A DNA stretch of 64,000 nt from Triangularia verruculosa (taxonomy: Eukaryota > Ascomycota > Sordariomycetes > Sordariales > Podosporaceae): NCBI GenBank assembly GCA_033296885.1, contig MU863878.1:186001-250000 (forward strand). The letters are read 5' to 3'. Below are positions 46,844 through 55,913 of this stretch, piece after piece. A program made the translations under genes and the position numbers. The notes below the pieces were generated by a model. It ran no database searches and was not told the DNA's origin. It saw only the letters and a program-made list of their open reading frames with translations. Position 1 is the first letter of the stretch, and every line of letters begins with the position of its first letter.

Positions 46844-47303
46844 CTACTCATCCTCCCCTTTATCCTCCGCATTCTCAGCCCCGTCTTTCTCAGTCTGCTC
46901 GTTATTCCCAGCAATTGGTCGGTCAGCCAGTTCAGTTGCAAAGAAGTCGCGGAGTCGGTTCGTGGTCATTAAATCAGCCTAGAGACATGTTAGAACACAC
47001 CTTCCTACATATTGAGAAATCAGATTCGTCAAACGTCCATACATAAGATTGGACGGCAGGAGGCGCCTCATCATCGTTTTCGAACGACATATCAGAGCAA
47101 CTGGAGCTGGCTGGTGAAGGTGTCGAAAACATAGAGGGGGTTTCCGAGGCAGGGGTGGAAGCACGCGAGCAGGCGGCAACTGGGCTGCTAGCTTCAGGAT
47201 CACAGTGAACCTGGAAAAATGTCGATGACGTACCCGAGCCAGAGCCCTCGCCGGCATCTTGGCTTTGGACGCTCATTGTGGTCTCTTCAGACGTTTTCAT
47301 CAT
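46844..47303 (-). CDS. Small acidic Ser-rich hypothetical protein
   Basis: Not recognised. Exons 47303-47043 and 46978-46844 fit, joined by a phase-0 intron of 64 nt with a TTCTAACAT branch point, giving 131 residues. The product is low-complexity and acidic: Ser/Pro/Thr-rich in the middle, a short ordered-looking stretch ADLMTTNRLRDFFATEL, and a Glu/Asp-rich end. It has no signal peptide, coiled coil or membrane segment. It lies among tail-anchored genes and shares their small size and two-exon form, but sequence kinship cannot be shown. A leader intron ending ATCTCAG at about 47310 is possible. Confidence 0.5.
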
Positions 47304-47999
47304 GGGCGCCCTGAGATTGTTGGAGTTGCAGAGGTGACGATGAAAGTGATGGTTTGTATGGAAGCTGCTGGCCGGAACGAGGTTACGTGGTTGGGAAAAC
47401 AGGCAGACGACGGCCAAGATGCAAGAAGTGAAAAGATGGTGCTGGTCCAAGCGCCCTGTTGAAAGGTTTGAGAGGGAACAACAACCGTGACTTCCCCTGC
47501 TATAGGTTAGGATTGCCTGTGACCATGTGAGGGGCAGGGGGGGTTCGAGAAAATGAACGCACCAGACCAACCTGAACCCTTCTGGACAAGTATCTCATCT
47601 TTTTGATATGTATATGTACTGCTCTCTGGGTATCTTCCTGTTTAATCTGTGTGCTTCGAGTCTCTTCCTACGCCGTGGGTCCATCTCTTTGCAATTCCAT
47701 GTCACCCCTTTGACTGCTGGACGCCTGGAGCTTTGTGGGGCCCCTGAAAGAGCACCTACCCTAAGATCTTTCACCTGTCATCCATTGCCATTCGCTCTTA
47801 ACCCCAACAACCACGGGCCAACCTGATTTCCTTTCGGCCGTAGATGAAATAACTCTGCCTGATCCCTCTTGCCTTCGATTTATTTGCCTACCTATCTACT
47901 CAACTCGCGGCAGACAAGCACGTCCTGAAACCAAACACTATCCACTTCTCTGTCGCTCCCCAATACCTACACACCCACCCAGAACAGCTCCTGTACAAG
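47304..47999. other. Divergent promoter region
   Basis: About 700 bp between divergent small genes; nothing coding seen. Confidence 0.5.
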
Positions 48000-48656
48000 A
48001 TGGCAGCTCAAAATGATGCCGAGCACCGCCGCGGGCAGTTCCTGTCCCTTGTTGCCACCCAAGTAAGCCCGACCAATCCCAAGTTCCCCCCGATACCTAG
48101 TTGACCATACTGACGCTCGTTTGATTCCTAGGATCCCTTTCCCTCCACCTTCACCAACCCAACCCACCACAGAGCCCCTGATACCAACGACAGTGACGCA
48201 CCACACACGACCTCCCAGGATCCCGGTGACAGTTACCAGATACAAAAATGGGCCGACGACGCGTGGAAAGAGTACGAGAAAGGCTTCGAGAAAATACTGA
48301 GGAGACTGGGATTCGAGCATTCCATGGAGGACTGGTTCTCCGAGTACGGCTGGTGGATGGAGGAGGTCGCGGAGTGGGTCAGAGAACTTGAGAACTTCAA
48401 CGAAGACACACCTGAGGAGGAGATAAAGGCACATTACAGGGAGATGCCGGAGCTCCCTTCTCAGGAGTTGCCGCCCAAACCCAAGGCTTCCAACGTGTTA
48501 GACGCCTCGACGGCGCCGGATCCGCGTCAGTGGTCTGTTTGGGAAGACCATGAGATGGATGAGTTGCTTTGGTTCAAGAACGCGCTGGCGGTCTTCCTTG
48601 TGTTGAGCTGCATCGTGCTTTTTGTGGGAACGCTGTGGTACTTGGTGGTGGTTTAA
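48000..48656 (+). CDS. Small tail-anchored acidic protein at the cluster end
   Basis: Not recognised. Exons 48000-48062 and 48132-48656 fit; 69-nt phase-0 intron starting GTAAGCCCGACC, 195 residues. Exon 1 codes for MAAQNDAEHRRGQFLSLVATQ. Exon 2 opens with a disordered Pro/Asp-rich stretch, then a Trp- and Glu-rich amphipathic region (WADDAWKEYEKGFEKILRR; EYGWWMEEVAEWVREL), a Pro-rich linker, and a hydrophobic helix ALAVFLVLSCIVLFVGTLW ending three to five residues before the stop. The protein plan (disorder, helix, tail anchor) is that of the cluster, and the intron donor word GTAAGCCC is the one used by family I. It marks the right border of the array, before the amidase. Confidence 0.72.
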
Positions 48657-48926
48657 TACCGCCTTCCACACGAAAGGGGCACCCGTACGAAGATATTTAT
48701 GTACATACCTGATGAACGCCATAAATCAATATTTCATCTGATCGTGAAGGGCCCACGTCATTCGCACTGTATCGCATCTATACAACAAGGTGAGGCCTCC
48801 GCCCTATTCATCTTGCCTCTTCGGCCGGGCACTTTTCGCTCTTCTTCCTCCTTTTTTCCCACCCCGAAGTTCCTCTCGCCACGCCGCCCTGTTCCTCTCG
48901 CAACGCCACCCTCAGTCTCGATCGCA

Positions 48927-51396
48927 ATGTCAGCCCCGGCCTCAAATTGGCAAAGTCGCGCCACGGAGAAGCGCGCGAGTATCCTCGCCCGCATTTCCCT
49001 CGAGTGGAGGCTCTCGCCAGAGGACCTGGCGAAGGCAGAAGGCGAGAGGGATATTACCGGTCTGGTGCAAGAGCATTTGGAGGCAGCTGAATCGAGGATT
49101 GTAGCAAGCGATGCAACCGCTATTGTCAGCCTCTTGAGGGATGGAACCTTCAGTGCGACACAAGTTGCCACGGCGTTCTGCAAAGCCGCCGCCATCGCCC
49201 ATCAGATCGTGAGTGCAGATTCCTCCACTGTTGCACCCTCTCCCCCGGGGGACGCAGCTAACATATTGCGTAAGGGCAATTGTCTTCATGAGGTTTTCTT
49301 CGACCAGGCGATGGAGCGTGCCAAGGAGCTCGACACTCATTTCCAGAAGACAGGCACCGTCTGTGGACCACTACACGGCCTCCCCATCAGTTTGAAAGAC
49401 CAGTTCCATGTCAAAGGCATGGATACAACCATGGGCTACGTCGGGTGGATAGGGAGCAACCTCGGTATAAGACCCCCGATCAGGCCCACAAGATTGAGAG
49501 TCAGATCACCACGGAGCTCCTATCCTTGGGAGCCATTCTGTACTGCAAAACAAGCCTTCCGCAAACCCTTCTGTTCGGCGAGACGAAGAACAACATCATC
49601 GGCGAAACGGTCAATCCTCATAACCGGAAGTTATCGTGCGGCGGTTCCTCTGGCGGCGAGGGCGCCCTTCAAGCATTGGGCGGCAGCGTATTGGGCGTTG
49701 GGACAGATATTGGTGGTTCGGTGCGAATACCCGCAGCCTTCAACGGTATCTTCTCCCTGAAGCCTACGCCAGAACGGCTCTCGTATCGCGATGTCGCCAA
49801 CACGAACCCCGGTCAGAATACCTACCGGTCCACCGTCGGCTTCCTCAGCACCTCCATTGCTGGGCTCGAACTTGCCCTACGCGCCACGCTATCCACGGAG
49901 CCCTGGCTGAGAGACCCGGCTGTTGTACCCATCCCCTTTCGTCAGGAAATTTTCGAGTTGTATCGCTCTCGCGCCGAAGGAGACGGAAAGGCTTCATCGC
50001 GGCCTCTCAAGCTCGGGATTCTCTGGTGAGGCCTCAAAGCCCAACATTACGTACCTGGTAGCTACTCGTTTGAATGAAGTACTAACTGAACGTTCCACGC
50101 AGGACTGATCGTTCCGTAGGCCCACACCCTCCCATTATCAGGGGCCTTCGACAGGTTGTCGAAGCCGTCAAAGCGGCTGGGCACAAGGTAGAACGAACGC
50201 ACTCGGTCTGAGACTATCTAGGCGTCTAGTCATGAGGCTAACGTCTCGCAGATTGTGGACTGGGATCCGCCCCTTCAAGCCACCGCCAAACGAGTACACG
50301 TAAGCCTTGCTTCCCCCCTTAGAGGCCTACTAATTTGGTACTTACATTCAGGTTCATTAGGTCTCCTTCCTCCTGGCAGATGGCGGGCACGACATCCATT
50401 CCCACCTCGACCTCTCCGGCGAACCCCTCATCCCCGACCTCGAGGAGGCTTTCGAGCTCAAACCGCCAATGGACCTCCTCGAGTACCAGCGCCTCACCCT
50501 CGAAGGGCTTGATTACGAGCAGGCATACTCCGATTATTGGAATTCGACGGCCGTCGACGCCGTGATCATGCCTGTTGCGCCCCATGCGGCGGTGATCCCA
50601 GGCAAATACTATCATACTGGTGACTAGACATCTTTCTTTTGCGTTGTGATTATTGGACTGCTTGCCGAGGTCAAGGCCCTCCGTGATGCTCCATTAGCTT
50701 TAATGCTGTGCAAAAGGGCCTATTTTCTATCTTCAAAGACATAGAGGCTACCTTCGAAAGTGTCATTTACTCTCTCTCAAGATATATTCACTATGTTGAA
50801 AGAGCAGTTTACTATCTTTGAAGGGGGCATTACCTTCCTTCATAGAGGTACCTACGATTTTTGAACGGTTTTTTTTCTATCTCTAAACGGCAATCTACTA
50901 TGATTTGAAGGGTGGTTACTACCTTTGAAGGCGTATGAAGGATTCTTTAACGTGTATGACAAAGGCCTACCTATTGGACCAGGAGGAGTTTTGTGATCTT
51001 GGGAGGCATATCGGGGGGGGACTCTCAAAGCTTTTAATCTTTGTCGTGTTCAGTCTGAGCTAACCAACGGCAGCCTACACCGAGGTGATCAATCTGATGA
51101 ACTACTCGGCGGCGGTCATCCCCGTCACCAAGGCGGATAAGTCGATCGATGTTCCCGACATTACGTACGAACCTCTCAACGATGTTGATAAGAAGAATTG
51201 GGAGGCCTGTAAGTGTTGACAAGGCCCATCTTCTGGGTGTTTTTATGTAACGCGCCAGGACACTGACTTTATGGTAGATGATCCGGAGATTTACGACGGG
51301 GCTCCCGTTGGTGTTCAACTGGTGGCTCGCAAGTTTGAAGAGGAGAAGATCTTGGCGATTGCAGAGATCGTGTCTGCGTGCCTTGCGCGGTGTTGA
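48927..51396 (+). CDS. Amidase-signature family amidase, with one frameshift
   Basis: Amidase-signature hydrolase, of the fungal acetamidase/general amidase type, splitting amides into acid and ammonia. Fitted exons: 48927-49208, 49275-50025, 50103-50187, 50252-50299, 50361-50619, 51074-51208 and 51278-51396. The catalytic Lys lies in GLPISLKDQFHVKG, the Ser-rich signature in CGGSSGGEGALQALGG, and the nucleophile region in GTDIGGSVRIPAAF. Near 49470 the frame must lose one base to pass from ...WIGSNLG to YKTPDQAHKIE; with that single change all later phases agree, so this is a one-base deletion or a sequence error. If real, the gene is a recent pseudogene. Intron 5 is unusually long (454 nt) and filled with degenerate repeats; its acceptor (51073) joins KYYHT to AYTEVINLMNYSA in good frame. 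Confidence 0.8.
50640..51040 (+). repeat. Degenerate repeats inside the amidase intron
   Basis: Loose copies of a roughly 20-25 bp unit of the form TTTACTATCTTTGAAGGG recur through the intron (for example near 50760, 50805, 50890 and 50915). They are too diverged to be one clean minisatellite. They account for the unusual length of the intron. Confidence 0.5.
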
Positions 51397-51501
51397 TGAC
51401 TGCCTCAATTTACAGTTGATTACCTTACCTACCACGAGAATTGGTGGTTCAGGCTGGTTACCTGACAAAAACGATTGTCTAGCTCCCTTGACAGGACAGT
51501 G

Positions 51502-53406
51502 TTACTCCAAATCCCTTTCCTCCACCAGCTCTTTCACATCAAACACGATTTCCACCATGATCGCCTCCTTACAGGGTTTCCCTTTGACAGTTTCAAATCT
51601 AGTGCGGGCTGCTACCACGACGTTTTGGGCTTGATCGTAGTGGACCCACTCCTCAGGCTTTCCTAGAACCATGGCATCGCCGATCCGTGCCTTTCCCTCG
51701 AGATCAGACGCGGTAATAGATATCTTGATACCAAGGTCTATTATTCGGCACGTCCAGTTCCCGGTGACAGAGTCCAGCGCGAGGTAGATGCCAACGAGGC
51801 CCATGTTATCGCCAAAAGTGATAGACCTCATTCTTGGGCCAATGGCAGAGTGTGCGAATACGAGCAGGCCTCGAGTTACTTGTCCCGGAAGCGTGTTATG
51901 CCGCGGGTGTGGACGGCCATCAACTTCTGATACCGGGACGGCTGATGCTGATGGTAAAAAAAAGCTGATGTTTCGGTAGAGATCTGTGGAAGGGTGTGAG
52001 AGCAGACACCGATATTCGCCCATCCCTCTTGGAAATGTCAGCATGAACCCTTGCTCGGGTGCCGTTGTGTTTGAGTCGAGCATCATTTCGCTGACAGCGA
52101 ATCCCTTCATAGCTTCGTCCATTTCATTGCCATACAGTGGGTAGATGCGTGAGAAGTAGGAGACGAGGATTTCGGTGTCGTTGCGGGTGGTGAGATCCTG
52201 TATCTCGAGAGCCATCGTTTTTACGATGCTTGATGCATTTTCTGGAGTTGATGTGTCGCTATCCTTGCCCACGGTTTGAGTGTCCGCAATGTTCTTGTCG
52301 TATCTTGTTTTTGCAGACGGTGTTTTGGTTTGTCCCACCGTATCAGCACCCAGGCTTATCAGTGCGACTGGTGCACGAGCTCGCATGTATTTCTTGTCCC
52401 TTCCGAGAAGTGGGAGACAGATGATGGATCGCGCCTTGACATCTTCTTGAGCCCAATGCAGCTCGACACAATTCAGGACAGCCAACACCCAGTACGGCGA
52501 CAGAGTTTGGATCAGAGGTGTTTTCAGGGATAGGCCGGCATTGGACAGGGTAAAAGGTAGTGTCAGCTTTCGCGCGAAGCTGGGACGTACTCTACACTGT
52601 GCGGCAAAGTCCCTCGGATGATGGGCGAGGAGGGTGTTATCCGAAGAGCCGGTGTCGAATGCGAATATGCTCTGGTCGATAGACACCTTGATGATCTCCT
52701 CTTGAAGTCTTCGGAACGAGTTTTGGCTCCCTTCCCCGTACAGCAGAGGCATGTTGATTCCAAATATCCCGAGCAGAGAATAGGCCAGGTCCTCGTCCCT
52801 TGTTGTGACCCTTTTGGATGCCCAACTCATTCGTTGTGCAATGCTGCACATGGATATGCGCCGTATGCCTCTCAGATATCCCTCATCAATGCCGGTAATC
52901 TCTTGGATGAGAACCGCAAGTGCGTATTTAGTCCCCATTTTCACCCATTCTCTGGTGTAGAAGATAACATTGTCGGGCGCCAAAAGCTCTTGAAGGGTCC
53001 AACCCCTGCTCCACCATCGTGAAGTTCGAAATAGACTCAGCACGTCCATGTTGTTCTCCTTTGATGATATTCTGACATCTGATAGGTAAACGTAGCACAC
53101 CTTGGCATTCTCGTACCAGGCATACATCGAATTGATGGCTTCTGATAATTCGGACGAGCTAGACTTGTCGATACAGACGGTGTCAATCCACAGATAGCGA
53201 AATCCCTCCTGACGCGCAAGTTTGCAGGCTTTATATACTTTCGCGTAGCCCGGCAGCTTGGACTTGCGGAGCCTGGCCACGCGATTTGTCCATTGTTGGA
53301 AATTGGCTTCCGTCGCGTCCCAAGTGTGGGAAACAATTGCGTACTCGGGGATGTCGGTTCCAAAATATTCCTCGATTTTGAGATTGGTGACATTTATGAG
53401 TCGCAT
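51502..53406 (-). CDS. HET-domain protein, 634 residues
   Basis: Single-exon HET-domain protein. The three HET blocks are intact: YAIVSHTWDATEANF (residues about 22-36), LWIDTVCIDKSSSSELSEAI (about 72-91) and SRGWTLQELLAPDNV (about 133-147), then QRMSWASKRVTTRDEDLAYS and LLYGEGSQNSFRRLQ. The long C-terminal half has no domain I recognise and would be the recognition or regulatory part. The start MRLINVTNLKIEEY is the usual HET beginning (L-I/L-N-x-T/S). It overlaps nothing and ends about 100 bp past the convergent amidase gene. Role by family: trigger of incompatibility cell death. Confidence 0.9.
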   Translation of the reverse strand: MRLINVTNLKIEEYFGTDIPEYAIVSHTWDATEANFQQWTNRVARLRKSKLPGYAKVYKACKLARQEGFRYLWIDTVCIDKSSSSELSEAINSMYAWYENAKVCYVYLSDVRISSKENNMDVLSLFRTSRWWSRGWTLQELLAPDNVIFYTREWVKMGTKYALAVLIQEITGIDEGYLRGIRRISMCSIAQRMSWASKRVTTRDEDLAYSLLGIFGINMPLLYGEGSQNSFRRLQEEIIKVSIDQSIFAFDTGSSDNTLLAHHPRDFAAQCRVRPSFARKLTLPFTLSNAGLSLKTPLIQTLSPYWVLAVLNCVELHWAQEDVKARSIICLPLLGRDKKYMRARAPVALISLGADTVGQTKTPSAKTRYDKNIADTQTVGKDSDTSTPENASSIVKTMALEIQDLTTRNDTEILVSYFSRIYPLYGNEMDEAMKGFAVSEMMLDSNTTAPEQGFMLTFPRGMGEYRCLLSHPSTDLYRNISFFLPSASAVPVSEVDGRPHPRHNTLPGQVTRGLLVFAHSAIGPRMRSITFGDNMGLVGIYLALDSVTGNWTCRIIDLGIKISITASDLEGKARIGDAMVLGKPEEWVHYDQAQNVVVAARTRFETVKGKPCKEAIMVEIVFDVKELVEERDLE

Positions 53407-54493
53407 AGTAGCGATTACAAGTCATCCCCGGATGAGTGGGTAGCTAGATGGCCGAATAACTGTTGCTAGTAAAAATGAAGGGTGTTTAACCACATACATC
53501 GCGTTGCAGGCCTCCAGGGGCTCGGTTGTTTCTAGGGTTGCATTCGAGCGGGGTTCTTGCCAAGACCATTCCCGTTCTCGCATCAAACTCGATGTTTGCA
53601 CATTTATGGAATTACCTGTGTAACCTTGGACTATGTCTACTGCGTACTTGGATGGTGTCTATCCTAGGCTTGGATAAATTTGCAGGAGTTTTCTGTGCTC
53701 AAAAGCGCTGCTGTAATATGCATTTCGACTATATTCCAGGGTTATCAAGCTCTGCTGTGGTGATCAATGAGCGTTCGCGAGTTCTACTTTACATGAGTTA
53801 AGGCAATCTTCTTAAACTTGGCCGCGAAGGTGCTGATACCAATAGCGGGATGCGTGCAATAAAAAACCACTGTCGACATACAATAATGGACGGGAGTAAG
53901 TAGATTTTCATGAACGCTGTTCAAAGGTCATTGAAGGAATACGTGATGCTGGGTTCGAGAAATTTAACGCTTCACCCAACTGCCACAGATGGTGGAGACT
54001 CCCACAAGCACGATTCAGGTAGTCCAACCTGATTGTCTTTTGTGTCCAATCTTTGCCAAGCTAACCCCTTTCTCTCCCTAGCAATAGTCAAAATTCAACA
54101 CCAATCCGCCATCTCCATCACTCTTCCCCATTGCCGACGGCGTCTAATTGCCTTCGGCGCTTCTCCCTGACGCTAGGGCGCGACCAAAGTGGGGGGATGG
54201 ATGCCGATTCGCCAATGATGTCAACCGTTCCACATTGGCACACCTAAACGGCCGGGCGTCTACCATGACGGCTGCAGCGGAAAGCTATCACGAGCTCACC
54301 TTGTGACACCCTCCAAAGTATCCACGGAAAAACGTCTTTAAAGCCATCGCATTCCGCTGATCTGCTTTTTTCTCAGACACATCAGCTCATTAACTTCTGC
54401 TTATCCGACCTCGTCGTGCAAAGACACAAACCTTTTGATCGCAACCTTGCAAACTCTCAACTCCAGCTTAAAGTACCTATACAACTCCCGAAG
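53407..54493. other. Divergent spacer, HET / Nif3-like gene
   Basis: About 1.1 kb holding two promoters. A 91-codon frame (53526-53801) has no recognisable content. Nothing called. Confidence 0.45.
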
Positions 54494-54904
54494 ATGGGTA
54501 TTCTCGGAATGACACCCCGATTCAAGCTCATCTTCTTCGTCCCCACCTCCCATCTGGAACAGTGCAAGGCTGCCATCTTCGCTGCTGGGGCGGGCCGGTA
54601 CCCTGGCCCTGGGAATTACACCGAATGCTGCTGGACCTCGATAGGCATCGGCCAGTTCAGACCCGGACAAGGGGCTAATCCTCATACTGGGCATGTTGGA
54701 CTTCTGTCGAAGGTCGAAGAGGTTAGAGTTGAGACTTTGGTTGTAGGAGAGGATGTGGTTAAGAGTGCGGTGGAAGCATTGAAGATGTAAGATGAAACAA
54801 GCATGGATACACAAATTGACGAGGGATTTAAAATACTAACGATTAACAGGGCACATCCATTTGAGGAACCTTCCTACGAAGTGTTCAAAATGGAGAACTA
54901 TTAG
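54494..54904 (+). CDS. Small Nif3/YqfO-domain protein
   Basis: Stand-alone alpha/beta domain like the insert of the NIF3/YqfO family (CutA/PII-like fold). Two exons, 54494-54786 and 54850-54904, joined by a 63-nt phase-2 intron, give 115 residues. Typical motifs: KLIFFVPTSHLEQCKAAIFA at the first strand and helix, GAGRYPGPGNYTECCW, a central GQFRPGQGANPHTG, and the closing AHPFEEPSYEVFKMENY, which is coded mostly by exon 2 and confirms the splice. The flanking metal-binding Nif3 halves are absent, as in the small free-standing fungal versions. Cellular role is not established. An antisense frame of 137 codons covers most of it and is a shadow. Confidence 0.85.
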
Positions 54905-55913
54905 CACCTCGGCATTACTCCACGGTGGCTTTTTCTGTTTGGTCTGGAGGTTGTATAGGATAAGGCGGGCAGATTTGGATATCATGGATGTTTGGTTATC
55001 TGCATGATTCAAAGTTATTGCGGTTGGGTCCCCATGGAGACTTTCATGTCGGTCGTCCTTGTATATGTTAGTTCATCTTAATATCATCCATCCTGGTTAC
55101 CCTGCCGGCTGTGCATCATGCTGTTTTGCTACTAGACACCATCTGATGTTCTGTCTAGGACTGAGACGATCTCGTATTGTTGATAGAGATAAAATACTAG
55201 GGGTATGCCCTTCAAAAGTAACCTTGGTAGGCCTGAATCTTGATGATACTTGCCATGCTCTGGACGAGCCCACCGGGCGAAGGCTTCCGCGTTCCGATAT
55301 TTTCCCTTGGCCCGGTATCTTGGCCTCGGGGCATACCAACAAATCCAAGCACATTTTCGCACCATTAGCGTCTTCCGGTCCGGCACGGCCCGAAGCAACA
55401 TGTATATCCTCATGCGCCAAGACCGACATAACGGCTGTTGACTGCGACCTCAACCGGAGTCCATCATGTCATCTGCGGGGCCACTGCCACCTCCCGCCAA
55501 CAAACAGGTGGGGATCTGAGGTAACGTTCACTGAAACACTGGAGAAATATTGTACCACGCTCTGTCGGGAGATGATTGGCCGGAGGCCATCACAGGAACG
55601 GCATCGATCTGCAACTTAGGCTATGATGGAGAAATATTTTACCATGTGAGATGGACGGTATGATTGTGTTAGGTATCACGAGGGGTCCACGCCAGCGGCT
55701 ACCCAACACCTTCTGACATGAACAAATTGTAGCGCCCCAATAGCAAGCATTGCAGATATGATAGCCATGAGCATGACGGCGACGCGACGGCGAAATCATG
55801 CGGCCGACCTTGAGAAGGACGTCTGTGTTGGTGAGGTCGACTTAAGGTTAAATGTCGCCGCATCGTTTGCCTAGAATAAGCCTGCATGTCGTTGCCAATA
55901 GACATAATCCAAC
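54905..55913. other. Spacer, Nif3-like / GH2
   Basis: About 1 kb with only overlapping short frames on both strands (longest 186 codons, plus, 55059-55619) and no recognisable domain. The right end is the GH2 promoter. Confidence 0.4.

Noticed and set aside
54401..54814. 137-codon antisense frame over the Nif3-like gene
   Set aside because: The plus-strand gene has clear family motifs and a confirming splice; the antisense frame is a shadow.
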